A stretch of DNA of 29,607 bases from JANPJV01 sp031425695 (GTDB lineage: Bacteria; Pseudomonadota; Gammaproteobacteria; Xanthomonadales; SZUA-5), in NCBI GenBank assembly GCA_031425695.1, contig JANPJV010000313.1, forward strand, positions 1 to 29,607, written 5' to 3'. The translations under genes were made by a program, and so were the position numbers. Below, piece after piece: positions 14,945-23,440 of the stretch (positions are counted from its first letter, which is position 1; every line of letters begins with the position of its first letter). The notes beneath the pieces are model-generated. The model was not told where the DNA came from. It ran no database searches and saw only the letters and a list, made by a program, of their open reading frames with translations.

Positions 14945-16611
14945 TCGCTACCCCCGTCCCGAAGAGCACCCCGAGTGCGTCGTGTGTGCTGATCGTAGAA
15001 GACGAAAGCCTCGTCGCACTCGATCTCGAGGAACGACTCACCAGGCTCGGCTACCAAGTTTCTGCGGTGGTCGACAACGGGGCAGACGCCCTGAGCCACG
15101 CAGGCCGCAACAAGATCGACCTGGTCTTGATGGACATTCACATCCGTGGCGACATGGATGGCATCGAGACAGCCCGAATCTTGCGCGATACCGTGAAGGT
15201 TCCGGTCATTTTTCTAACCGCCCATGCTGATGCGGCCACCCTCCAAAGGGCCGGGTTGGCCGAGCCGTTTGGCTACGTGCTGAAGCCCTTCGACGAGCGT
15301 GAACTGCGCGCCACCATCGAAATGGCGCATTACCGCTATCGTGCCGAGGAGCGCGTGCGCACGATGGAGCGCTGGCTGGCGACCACGCTCAGCAGCATTG
15401 GCGATGGCGTGATCGCCACCGATGAGGAAGGGCGCATCTCCTTCATCAACGTCATGGCTGAAACCGTCTGCGGTTGGACACGCAGCGAAGCCTTGGGCCG
15501 CCATCTCCCGGAAGTCTTTCCGATCTTCACCGCTGCAGGCGACATGGAAACCATCGCGCGGTTCGAGCGCACGATCTCGGAAGGAGTCACTGCCACGCTC
15601 GGTGAGAATCGCTCCCTGCGTACCCGCGACGGGCGGTTGGTCCCGGTGGACGAGCGCTTCGCCCCAATCCGCGACGAACATGCGTCAGTCACCGGGTGCG
15701 TGATCATCTTCAGGGACATCACCGGACGAAAGTCCGTCGAGCTTGCGTTGCAGCAGCGCAACGCTGAACTGGAGGCAATGAACGCCAAACTGGTGAGCAC
15801 GCAGCAACAGTTGGTGCAGTCGGAGAAGATGTCTTTGGTTGGCCAACTGGCGGCCGGCGTGGCGCACGAGATCAACAACCCATTGGCCTATGTGTTCTCC
15901 AACTTCAGCAGCCTGGAGCTTTATGTCACCAACCTGAGCAGCCTCCTCACGGCGTACGCCTTGATGGAGCACGAACTGCCGCCCGACAACCCGTTGCGGG
16001 TCTCGTTGTTGGAGCTGAAGAACTCGATTGAATTCGATTTGCTGGTTGAAGACATCGTCAATGTGCTCGGCGAATCGCGCGAGGGACTGCAACGCGTGCG
16101 CAAGATCGTGCAAGACCTTAAGGACTTCTCGCACATCGAAGCGCCGCAATGGCAGCTGGCCGATCTGCATCTGGGCATTGAAAGCACGCTGAACATCGTT
16201 GCGCACGACCTCAAATACAAAGCCGAGGTGATTCGCGACTACGGTGAGCTTCCGCTCGTTCGCTGCCTGCCATTCCAGATCAACCAGGTGTTTTTGAACC
16301 TGCTGGTCAACGCCAGCCAGGCCATCGAAGGGAAAGGCCGAATCACCGTGCGCACCCGCCACGTCGATGACGAAGTCCTGGTCGAGATCGCCGACGATGG
16401 CCGCGGCATCGCCGCCGCCGACCTGTCGCGCGTCTTCGAGCCATTCTTCACGACCAAGCCGATCGGTGTCGGAACCGGCCTGGGGCTATCGGTCTCCTGG
16501 GGAATCGTCCAGAGCCATGGCGGGCGCATCGAGGTCCGCAGCACGCTTGGCATAGGGACCGAGTTCACGATTCGCCTGCCTGTCGAGCAGCCCACCGATC
16601 ACGCCGGTTAG
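14941..16611 (+). CDS. Hybrid sensor histidine kinase: REC-PAS-HisKA-HATPase
   Basis: 556 aa, start overlapping the preceding stop (ATGA). The N-terminal receiver domain (about 14-128) has the acidic pair Glu20-Asp21, phospho-acceptor Asp65 ('LVLMDIHIRG') and 'LKPFDE'. A PAS domain (about 140-262, 'SIGDGVIATDEEGRISFIN') and a coiled coil (about 265-300) follow. The HisKA motif 'GVAHEINNPLAY' carries His309. The ATPase has N-box 'NLLVNASQA' from Asn453, 'DDGRGI' and 'GTGLGLS'. The Asp phospho-acceptor precedes the kinase core, so input comes by phosphotransfer. Domain order and coupling suggest its original partner was the kinase decayed just upstream. No DNA-binding output domain or obvious cognate regulator lies nearby; cytoplasmic, with no membrane helices. 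Confidence 0.88.
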   Translation: MIATPVPKSTPSASCVLIVEDESLVALDLEERLTRLGYQVSAVVDNGADALSHAGRNKIDLVLMDIHIRGDMDGIETARILRDTVKVPVIFLTAHADAATLQRAGLAEPFGYVLKPFDERELRATIEMAHYRYRAEERVRTMERWLATTLSSIGDGVIATDEEGRISFINVMAETVCGWTRSEALGRHLPEVFPIFTAAGDMETIARFERTISEGVTATLGENRSLRTRDGRLVPVDERFAPIRDEHASVTGCVIIFRDITGRKSVELALQQRNAELEAMNAKLVSTQQQLVQSEKMSLVGQLAAGVAHEINNPLAYVFSNFSSLELYVTNLSSLLTAYALMEHELPPDNPLRVSLLELKNSIEFDLLVEDIVNVLGESREGLQRVRKIVQDLKDFSHIEAPQWQLADLHLGIESTLNIVAHDLKYKAEVIRDYGELPLVRCLPFQINQVFLNLLVNASQAIEGKGRITVRTRHVDDEVLVEIADDGRGIAAADLSRVFEPFFTTKPIGVGTGLGLSVSWGIVQSHGGRIEVRSTLGIGTEFTIRLPVEQPTDHAG

Positions 16612-16741
16612 CCGCGGAAGACGGGGTCAGAGTGCAGTTTCCGTTTCCGTGTTTGATGCTGCTTGCGGACCCGGCCCAACTTCGCAGGTCAGACAACGGC
16701 GCACCAGTTGCCGTTCGATCGCATGCTTGAGACTAGTAGCG

Positions 16742-16757
16742 CGGGGCGCCCCGTTTT
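16742..16757 (+). terminator. Possible weak terminator
   Basis: CGGGGCGCCCCG followed by TTTT, about 130 bp after the kinase stop. It can form only a short stem (CGGG/CCCG with a 4-nt loop), so support is limited. Confidence 0.25.
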
Positions 16758-16798
16758 AAGAGGATTCCTACGCCCGGCCGGCGCAGCTTCTGGCTGAT

Positions 16799-16919
16799 TT
16801 GTCGAGCGAGCAGGTCGATTCTCGATCCAAGACTTACGCTCGCCGCCAACTCATTCCGACCGGATCGCCCGGCACCTTCCACTGCATGTCGCGCTGTGTC
16901 CGACGCGCTTCTCTCTGGT
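16799..16919 (+). pseudogene. N-terminal fragment of a long Y1 transposase
   Basis: The frame reads 'ARRQLIPTGSPGTFHCMSRC' then 'VRRASLW'. This is the N-terminus of the long Y1/IS200-like family ('...G.P.(Y/F)HC.SRCVRRAFLCG'). Homology stops exactly where the 47-bp minisatellite begins. Upstream, GGGGTCAGAGTGCAGTTTCC (16624-16643) resembles a sequence often found flanking such elements (from memory). The fragment belongs to the same broad family as the C-terminal piece at 307-725. Confidence 0.6.
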
Positions 16920-16935
16920 TAGGGCCGGGCATCTG

Positions 16936-17311
16936 CGCGCAGCGCAGACCCACCCACAGCCAGAGCGGATCAAGAGCGTCCGCGCGCAGCGCAGACCCAC
17001 CAACAGCTGGAGCGGATCAAGAGCGTCCGTGTACAGCGCAGACCCACCCACGGCTGGAGCACATCAAAAGCGTCCGCGCGCAGCACAGACACACCAACAG
17101 CTGGAGCGGATCGAGAGCGTCCGCGCGCAGCGCAGACCCACCAACAGCTAGAGCACATCGAAAGCGTCCGCGCGCAGCGCAGACCCACCAAAAGCTGGAG
17201 CGGATCAAAAGCGTCCGCGCGCAGCGCAGACCCACCAACAGCTGGAGCGGATCGAGAGCGTTCGCGCGCAGCGAAGACTCACCACCCGTTGGAGCGGATC
17301 AAGAGCGTCCG
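16936..17311. repeat. Minisatellite: eight 47-bp tandem units
   Basis: Eight contiguous 47-bp units start at 16936, 16983, 17030, 17077, 17124, 17171, 17218 and 17265. Each begins CGCGCAGCGCAGACCCACC (variants in units 3, 4 and 8) and ends near GAGCGTCCG. Units differ by about 1-8 substitutions and have no spacers. Since 47 is not a multiple of three, each frame cycles through all three readings, yet long frames stay open on both strands. It lies 237 bp upstream of the TonB receptor start, in its leader region. Confidence 0.92.
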
Positions 17312-17548
17312 CGCCTCTCCATGGGCTCATGGACAAATAGCGAAAACTCACTTGCTCCGGTGATAGGGCAGGGCCTACATTCGCCAAGCCGACCCGTGCG
17401 TCGCATTGAGAAAGGCCGCACGAGGTTCGCAGCCGCGCTGCGTGACCGAGATCAATGGCGTCAGCAGCGTCGTTACCGTCTGCAGCGACTTCCAGACCGC
17501 TGGAATCCGCCGCTCAGATCACTGTCCGCTGCTCCCGGAGAATCGCCC
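17312..17548 (+). promoter_or_regulatory. Leader/promoter region of the TonB-dependent receptor
   Basis: No gene is visible. The best promoter-like pair is TTGCTC (17352-17357) and TACATT (17376-17381) with an 18-bp spacer, which is weak. The receptor's ribosome binding site CGGAG lies at 17536-17540. The frame is open through this stretch, but codons look non-coding. Confidence 0.25.
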
Positions 17549-20029
17549 ATGCTGCTGCGTCGCCCGCTGTCACTTGCCATTCTGATGAGCCTTACTACCG
17601 GTGTTCCAGCACAGGACAGCGCCGGCGACGACGCTCAAGTGCTCGATCAGGTGGTGGTCACCGGCACCCGAGTCGCTGGTCGCTCGGCAACCGATACGCT
17701 GGCTCCCGTCGACGTGATTGGCAGTGAGCAACTCGAACGGTCAGGCTCGCCGGAGATCAACCAGGCGCTGTCGTTGACCCTGCCCTCGTACAACTTTCCG
17801 CGTCCCGGATTGGCTGACGGCAGCGACAGCGTGCGCCCGGCGACGCTGCGCGGCCTGGCGCCTGACCAAACCCTGGTGCTGGTCAATTCGAAACGACGCC
17901 ACGCTGCCGCATTGGTCAACGTCAACGGCACGGTCGGCCGCGGCTCTGCTGCGGTTGATCTCAACACCATTCCCACGGCAGCGGTGCAAGCCATCGAAGT
18001 GCTGCGCGACGGCGCTTCGGCGCAGTACGGCTCGGATGCGATCGCCGGCGTCATCAATCTATTGCTACGCGACGACAGCGACGGTGGCGGCCTCGGCTTG
18101 TCCTATGGCCAGCGCGAATCCAGCTACGAAACCCCGGTAGGCCCGATTCCTGCAAATGCCACCTGGAGTGCTCCAGCCAAAATCAAGCGCGACGTTTCTG
18201 ACGGCGAGACGCTGACGGCCTCGATCTGGAAGGGTCTGCCACTGGGCAACGATGGCCATCTGACCCTGAGCGCCGAGTTCAAGGATGCCGACCGCACCGA
18301 GCGTGGCGGCTACGACTTTCGCCAGCAATACCCGTTGATCAACGGCGCCTTTGATCCGCGCGAGCGCACGATTGACCGTTTCAACGCCTGGTATGGCGAG
18401 CCGGAAGTACGGCAATCCACCTTTTTTGCCAACGCCGGACTGCCGCTTGCGGGAGGTGCCCGACTCTACGGCTGGGCTGGCTACCAGAACCGGGAGGCCC
18501 GCTCGGCCGGATTCTTCCGGCGCGCTTTGGACGCGCGCAACATCTTGTCCATTTATCCAGATGGCTTTCTGCCGCTGATCCAGCCGGATATCGTTGACGT
18601 CAGTTTCGCTGGCGGCGTCGAGTGGAGTTGGGGCGAATGGTCAATGGATGGCTCGCTCGTTTATGGCAGCAATGAGATGGACTTTACGATCGAGAACACG
18701 CTGAATGCCTCGATTGGACCGACCAGCGCCACCGAGTTTGATGCCGGCGGCTTCGAATACGACCAACTGGTATTCAACTTGTCGGCAGTGCGCTCCTACG
18801 ACGTCGCCAATCTGGCTTCGCCTTTGAACCTGGCGGTTGGCGTAGAAGCGCGCAACGAGGGCTATTCGATCAACGCCGGCGAGCCGGACTCCTACCGGTA
18901 CGGCGGCGGAGTCCTGCCAGGCAATGTCCCGGCGGCTCCCGGCGCGCAGGTGTTTCCGGGCTTTCGCCCCGAGAACGAACTCGACGAGGACCGCACCGCC
19001 GTTGGCGTTTTTGTCGATCTCGAAGCGCAACTGACGGAGCGCCTGCTGGGTTCGGTGGCGGTGCGCGGTGAAGATTATTCGGACTTCGGCAGCAATGTGT
19101 CGGGCAAGCTCGCCCTGCGATTTGATGCGAACGAATCGTTCGCGCTGCGCGGCTCGGTGCAGACCGGCTTCCGCGCGCCCTCTCCTCAACAACAGTTTTT
19201 CACCACTACCTCGACCAATTTCATCAACGGCGTGCCTTTCGACATCACCACGTTTCCGGTCGCTGATCCCGTCGCCATTGCGTTAGGCGCCGAGCCGTTG
19301 GAGGCCGAGGAATCAGTGAACTATTCGTTGGGTGCCGTGTTCAATTTTGGCGGGCCCACGCTCACCATCGATGCCTACCGCATCGACGTCGACGATCGCA
19401 TCGTGCTGTCGGAAAACCTCACCCAGACCAATGTGCGGCAATTCCTGGTGTCGCGAGGGTTCGTCGGGGTTGGCGGCGGGCGCTTCTTCATCAACGGCGT
19501 GGACACTGAGACCCAGGGCTTGGATGTCGTGTTCACGGTGCCCTGGCAGTCCGACGTCGGCAAGTTTGATTTCACCCTGTCCGGCAATATCAACGACACG
19601 GACGTGACCCGCGTGCCGACCACCGCCCCGTTGGCTGCGCTCAACCCGGCGCCAGTGTTGTTCGGCCGGGTCAATGTCTTGACCCTGGAAGAGGGCACAC
19701 CAAAGAACAAGTTCGGCGCTGGCATAGATTGGTCGCACGGCCGTTGGGGTACTACCCTGCGCGCGGTCCGCTATGGCGAGGTGCTCGATCCCGGCACCGA
19801 TGCTCCCAACGATGTCACCCTGGGCGCGGAGACCGTGGTCGATCTGGAAGGTCGCTTTGACGTCAGCGACGACCTCACGCTGGCCGCCGGCGCCGAAAAT
19901 CTGTTTGACGCGTATCCCGATGCCTTTCCGGTATCGCGCAACACCACAGGCAACACGCCATATTCCAACTACGCGCCGTTCGGGCGTTCCGGCCGTTTTG
20001 TCTATCTGCGACTGAACTACGCCCTGTGA
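17549..20029 (+). CDS. TonB-dependent outer-membrane receptor
   Basis: 826 aa. The ATG at 17549 has GGAG 8 nt upstream and starts a clean signal peptide (1-21, ending GVPA). The open frame continues 750 nt further upstream, but only through minisatellite and transposase debris. A TonB-box-like 'LDQVVVTGTR' (32-41) and a plug domain follow, with 'ATLRGLAPDQTLVLVNSKR', 'VEVLRDGASAQYGSDA'-type text and 'IAGVINL'. The beta-barrel contains 'FRAPSPQQQFF' and 'NLFDAYPDAFP', ending 'GRFVYLRLNYAL'. This is the large 'QYGSDAIAGVIN' group common in Xanthomonadales. The substrate (siderophore, glycan or other) cannot be told. It converges on the exported toroid protein; a hairpin at 20035-20064 lies between. 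Confidence 0.92.
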   Translation: MLLRRPLSLAILMSLTTGVPAQDSAGDDAQVLDQVVVTGTRVAGRSATDTLAPVDVIGSEQLERSGSPEINQALSLTLPSYNFPRPGLADGSDSVRPATLRGLAPDQTLVLVNSKRRHAAALVNVNGTVGRGSAAVDLNTIPTAAVQAIEVLRDGASAQYGSDAIAGVINLLLRDDSDGGGLGLSYGQRESSYETPVGPIPANATWSAPAKIKRDVSDGETLTASIWKGLPLGNDGHLTLSAEFKDADRTERGGYDFRQQYPLINGAFDPRERTIDRFNAWYGEPEVRQSTFFANAGLPLAGGARLYGWAGYQNREARSAGFFRRALDARNILSIYPDGFLPLIQPDIVDVSFAGGVEWSWGEWSMDGSLVYGSNEMDFTIENTLNASIGPTSATEFDAGGFEYDQLVFNLSAVRSYDVANLASPLNLAVGVEARNEGYSINAGEPDSYRYGGGVLPGNVPAAPGAQVFPGFRPENELDEDRTAVGVFVDLEAQLTERLLGSVAVRGEDYSDFGSNVSGKLALRFDANESFALRGSVQTGFRAPSPQQQFFTTTSTNFINGVPFDITTFPVADPVAIALGAEPLEAEESVNYSLGAVFNFGGPTLTIDAYRIDVDDRIVLSENLTQTNVRQFLVSRGFVGVGGGRFFINGVDTETQGLDVVFTVPWQSDVGKFDFTLSGNINDTDVTRVPTTAPLAALNPAPVLFGRVNVLTLEEGTPKNKFGAGIDWSHGRWGTTLRAVRYGEVLDPGTDAPNDVTLGAETVVDLEGRFDVSDDLTLAAGAENLFDAYPDAFPVSRNTTGNTPYSNYAPFGRSGRFVYLRLNYAL

Positions 20030-20034
20030 GCACA

Positions 20035-20064
20035 CGCCCACGCGCTCATTCGAGCGCGTGGGCG
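20035..20064. terminator. Hairpin between convergent genes
   Basis: A perfect 13-bp stem (CGCCCACGCGCTC at 20035-20047 with its complement at 20052-20064) encloses loop ATTC, 6 bp after the TonB receptor stop and before the stop of the opposing gene. It is likely a bidirectional terminator, although no U-tract follows. Confidence 0.65.
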
Positions 20065-20125
20065 CCTGCGCCAGGACCCCGTGCTCGGCAAAAATTCCGC
20101 CGCAACGGCTGCGTCACCGAGCGAA

Positions 20126-21988
20126 TTACGGTGCGCACGTGAGTCCGGACGTGGCGGCTAACTGGCGCAGATTGCGGGTGCCGCTGCCGAAACCGTTGAC
20201 CGTCGACTCGTATTGCAAGCTCGCAGTCGCGCAGTTGCTGAAATCGATGCGCAGCGTGCCCCAGGGCAGGCGGGAGACGTTGGCCGGATTGAATGCGGGC
20301 CCAAAAAGCGCGCCGCGGGTGATCAGCACAGGGCCTTCGAAACGACGACCGTCGAAGCTCCCGTCGGCGATCAGCCAGACCTGGCGCGCGGGGTCCAAAG
20401 GATCGTAGGTGTACCAGGTCACCAGCAATCGGTCACTTGCGGTGGCCAGCACGAACCAGCCTTCGCCGTTCGTGGCGGGGTCGTACCAGGCGCCGCTGAC
20501 GCGTCCATCGGTCGGCAACCCGGAGTCAAGCTGTGCCTGGCGTTGCTTCAAGCTGCGATAGCCCACGCCAGCGCTGCGCGCGGCGACGATACCGGCGGTT
20601 GCGGTCTTCGAGTCGCCCGGCGAGTTGGCCAGGCCCGCATTCCAGATCGACCACAGCACGCGTTCCCAGTCAGGCTTTGGCAAGCCTTCGACATCGGCAA
20701 ACTTCCAGAGCGCCACGGCGTACGCGAAGGCCACCTGCGTGGTGCCAGGACCGCTGGTGGGCAGCCCACCGGCAGGCGCCAACTCGGCTGCGAGGTTATC
20801 CAGCATCGCAATCACTACCGGCCGCAGGCGCGTCGCCCAGTCGCTGTCGCCGCGCGCACGAAAGGCAGCAAACGCCTCCACGGCCGCCCACGCATTCATC
20901 GCGTGATACCAGGGGAGCGCGTTATGGGCATCCCACATGCGCCCAGGCACGCGCGCGGCCGGTGCCCTGAGGTCGGCAAAGCTCACTCCAGGAACGCCGT
21001 CAACGGCACCGTCGCCGTTGGCGTCCATCAAAACGCCGGGCAGAAGATTGCGCTCCAGCCGATTGATCAGCGCATCGCGGAAACGTGCTTCGCCAGTCCA
21101 GTCGTACAACTGCGCCAGCAGCCAGATGTTCTTGGCGGTGTAGTTGTGGTTGCGCACGGACGGCTCAGCGATCGCCCAATCACCCGCGGCCAGGGCTGAC
21201 TTGCGATAGCGCTCGCGCCGGGCAGGGTCGGTACTGGCCAGCGCCGCTTCGATCATCATGGCGCCAGCCCAGCCCTGATCGAAAGCGCCTCCGCCGTCGG
21301 CCACGCCAGCCGCAACATCGTAGTCGCCGATGACAAAACGCTCGCCCGCGAAGCGCCCGTTCTCATAGGTGATGCACAGCGCAGGGACTGTAGCGCAAGC
21401 GGTCGCAACGCCTTCGCCGACGACGCCCGCGACGTAACAGGTGCCGCCCGGCGTCGCCAGGCTTTCGGCGTATCCGTAAAGCCCGGGCCAGATCGGCTGA
21501 CGGCCTGGTGTGCGCTCGAGGGTGAACTGGGTGGCGAGCAGATTGTCTGCCAATGCTCTCAGTGGCGCGCTGTCGACGCTCAGGCCGGCTGAATTACCGG
21601 TCCAAAGACCCAGCGCGTAGGCACCAGCACCCCGGCCGATCGCAGGGCATCGGTCATAGATCTGCAGCGCCTGGGACGTGGAGGCAGCATGGATATTCCA
21701 CGATGCGCGAATCTCGAGGTCGGTCGGCGCCGCCATGCTGCCGCCCCCGTGGCCGTAGCTGGATTCGGCGCACCCAAGATTCAGCCCTCGCGTCGCCTGG
21801 GCAGCACGGATGGCAGCCACGACCTCAGCCGTGCTGCCGTTGCGCGCCGCCTGCTCGATGGCAGCCGACTGCGCGCCAGTGCCATAGCGATCGGCATTGC
21901 AGACCGGCGTTTGCGCAGCGGCTGCACCGCTGAGGCCAACGGCCAACGCGAGCACCCATGGACATTGCGAACGACGGTTGTCAGGCAT
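20126..21988 (-). CDS. Exported protein, probable alpha/alpha-toroid plus C-terminal beta domain
   Basis: 620 aa. Signal peptide 1-25 ('WVLALAVGLSGAAAAQ'); no strong ribosome binding site upstream. Residues about 90-470 are Trp/Gly-rich helical repeats ('NYTAKNIWLLAQLYDWTGEA', 'NALPWYHAMNAWAAVEAF') suggesting a six-hairpin or toroid glycosidase/lyase-like fold. They include a calcium-loop-like 'DANGDGAVDG'. The last 120 residues ('GAWYDPATNGEGWFVLA', 'WYTYDP', 'WGTLRIDFSNC', 'GFGSGTRNLRQL') form a domain that, from memory, recurs at C-termini of secreted Xanthomonadales proteins. Catalytic residues cannot be named. Expressed alone, convergent with the TonB receptor; a polysaccharide-acting role together with that receptor is possible but unproven. 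Confidence 0.65.
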   Translation of the reverse strand: MPDNRRSQCPWVLALAVGLSGAAAAQTPVCNADRYGTGAQSAAIEQAARNGSTAEVVAAIRAAQATRGLNLGCAESSYGHGGGSMAAPTDLEIRASWNIHAASTSQALQIYDRCPAIGRGAGAYALGLWTGNSAGLSVDSAPLRALADNLLATQFTLERTPGRQPIWPGLYGYAESLATPGGTCYVAGVVGEGVATACATVPALCITYENGRFAGERFVIGDYDVAAGVADGGGAFDQGWAGAMMIEAALASTDPARRERYRKSALAAGDWAIAEPSVRNHNYTAKNIWLLAQLYDWTGEARFRDALINRLERNLLPGVLMDANGDGAVDGVPGVSFADLRAPAARVPGRMWDAHNALPWYHAMNAWAAVEAFAAFRARGDSDWATRLRPVVIAMLDNLAAELAPAGGLPTSGPGTTQVAFAYAVALWKFADVEGLPKPDWERVLWSIWNAGLANSPGDSKTATAGIVAARSAGVGYRSLKQRQAQLDSGLPTDGRVSGAWYDPATNGEGWFVLATASDRLLVTWYTYDPLDPARQVWLIADGSFDGRRFEGPVLITRGALFGPAFNPANVSRLPWGTLRIDFSNCATASLQYESTVNGFGSGTRNLRQLAATSGLTCAP

Positions 21989-22294
21989 GTGCGGGAGTTA
22001 ATGTGGAAACGAAGAGCTTAGCCCAAAGGCATGACATCCGGCGGTCAGGCTCTGCGCGAGCCTGGCAGCCAATATCCCAGTACCCGCAGCGTCTTACGAG
22101 GCCTCCCAGTACTCTCCACCGATCAGGACGCTGGTACTCGAAGGTCGGATCGGCGATGCCACCATGGTCGAAGAGGTGCGGTTGCCGTCCCACCAAAAGG
22201 CGCGATTGCGCGTTGAGTCCGTCCGCGTCCTTTGCTGCTCGTGACTCGCTGGCCATCGAACGTAGCCGAGTCGTTTCCGCACGTCCGTGATCGT
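21989..22294. other. 306-bp gap; possible decayed coding remnant on the minus strand
   Basis: No intact gene. On the minus strand, short protein-like pieces occur in different frames ('FDGQRVTSSKGRGRTQRAIA', 'FWWDGNR', 'FDHGGIADPTFEYQRP'). This suggests a frameshifted remnant following the 22295-22864 gene, but I recognise no family. No terminator hairpin was identified. Confidence 0.3.
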
Positions 22295-22864
22295 TCAGCG
22301 CAGGTCATCTACGGCACCGAGGCCATCGAGCGGCGCAAGTTGCTGAAGCAAGCGATTCATGAGCACGGGCTTGAAAAGATTTCCGGGTACGAGTGGACCT
22401 GGCACGCGCAGCGGCCATGCCCAGTATCGGGCGCCGGCACGGCGAGGCACGAACAGCAGCGACAGGAACCTGATCGGCGCAGCTTCGAGCAGCAAGACAC
22501 CGTGAGTCTGGTCCAACTGCTCAGCGTCGGCGTGCCCGAGCGCGTCGTCGATTCGCGCGGCCAGCGAATTGCGCGACACACCGCAGACGCTGAGCCCTTC
22601 GGCGCCTTCTTGCACGCGCGCGTAGCCGACTACTTCCTGCGCGTCGCGGAGCTGCACGTGCCAACGACCGTCCCAAGCGACGTGCTTGAGCAAGGCGCCT
22701 GCCTGGATCGTGCGCAGCGCGCCGACACTCACGGTGAACAACGCGAGGCACTCGGCGACACCGATTCCAAGTTCATTGCGGCGATGCAGCCACGGTCCCA
22801 GCAGGGCTGCTGCCTGGAGCCTGATGGAGTCGACGGCCAGATCCTCGGGCAAGAGCGCTTTCAT
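22295..22864 (-). CDS. Unknown protein coupled to the papain-like peptidase
   Basis: 189 aa from the ATG at 22864-22862, which overlaps the upstream stop codon as ATGA, so translation is coupled. No signal peptide or membrane helix is evident. The sequence has a hydrophobic strand-rich stretch ('GVLLLEAAPIRFLSLLFVPR') and 'WDGRWHVQLRDAQEVVGYAR'. No family recognised. As the last gene of the lipoprotein/peptidase operon it could be an inhibitor, chaperone or adaptor of the peptidase (inference from position only). Downstream sequence appears decayed, so the 3' end may once have been longer. Confidence 0.6.
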   Translation of the reverse strand: MKALLPEDLAVDSIRLQAAALLGPWLHRRNELGIGVAECLALFTVSVGALRTIQAGALLKHVAWDGRWHVQLRDAQEVVGYARVQEGAEGLSVCGVSRNSLAARIDDALGHADAEQLDQTHGVLLLEAAPIRFLSLLFVPRRAGARYWAWPLRVPGPLVPGNLFKPVLMNRLLQQLAPLDGLGAVDDLR

Positions 22865-23436
22865 GCCCGCACCCAGACATTGCGCAACCAACCCTTTCCG
22901 CGAGCGCTTGCGAACTCCTGAAATGGCATCCAATCCGGTGCGTCCTGTTCCGGGTCGTGGACGATGAACCGGTGCTCGTTGCCCACTTTCTCTGCCCGGA
23001 CGACGAGCACCACATGAAAGCTGATCCCCGCACTGATGTCATTCCATTGCCACAGCGCAACCACCGCGCCCAGTCGCAACTGGTTGAGCAGCCAGGCCTC
23101 GCCTCCCTGTACCGGAGAAAATTGGACAGCTGACCTTACTTTTTTCAGCGAGAGCGTTATCTGGTTGACTGACGCCTTCTTGTCGCAGGCAGCATATCCA
23201 GGCGAACTGCAGCACGTAGTGATCTGCAGGATGTCTCCGGCAATCCGGCACTGGTCACGAGCCCAACCTTTCCAGCGTTGCTCAACCATCGCCGTGCAGG
23301 CGACCCAACACCAGTTATCGCCGATCTGCTCCAGGCACGGGTATTCCGCGGCGACCAGCGCTGCGTTCGTGCCAGCCGCCGTGGCGGGCACGAACGGCAG
23401 CGGTATCAGAATCACCTTTGCGACCTTGAACGCCAC
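22861..23436 (-). CDS. Papain-like cysteine peptidase (C39/C70-like pattern)
   Basis: 191 aa from GTG at 23436-23434, 4 bp after the upstream stop; AGGG precedes it. 'IGDNWCWVACTAMVEQ' gives a candidate nucleophile, Cys43, in the 'NWCWAA' context of AvrRpt2-type and other papain-like peptidases. 'GISFHVVLVV' supplies His141 and 'FIVHDPEQ' Asp161, completing a Cys-His-Asp triad. Extra cysteines ('QC', 'TTCCSSPGYAAC') also fit that group. The N-terminus is mildly hydrophobic (about residues 6-30) but not a clear signal peptide. It lies between a lipoprotein gene and a coupled unknown gene. Peptidase activity is inferred; the target is unknown. Confidence 0.7.
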   Translation of the reverse strand: MAFKVAKVILIPLPFVPATAAGTNAALVAAEYPCLEQIGDNWCWVACTAMVEQRWKGWARDQCRIAGDILQITTCCSSPGYAACDKKASVNQITLSLKKVRSAVQFSPVQGGEAWLLNQLRLGAVVALWQWNDISAGISFHVVLVVRAEKVGNEHRFIVHDPEQDAPDWMPFQEFASARGKGWLRNVWVRA

Positions 23437-23440
23437 GGCG

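Noticed and set aside
16936..17311. CRISPR array
   Set aside because: Units are contiguous 47-bp near-identical repeats with no variable spacers and no cas genes nearby.
16799..17548. N-terminal extension of the TonB receptor to 1076 aa
   Set aside because: The frame is open, but it passes through a transposase fragment and minisatellite. A clean signal peptide with GGAG begins at 17549.
20213..21199. A 328-codon plus-strand frame
   Set aside because: Antisense to the toroid-like exported protein; no recognisable motif.
22232..22921. A 229-codon plus-strand frame
   Set aside because: Antisense to the 189-aa gene, which shows start-stop coupling to the peptidase. The plus frame has no ribosome binding site or family motif.
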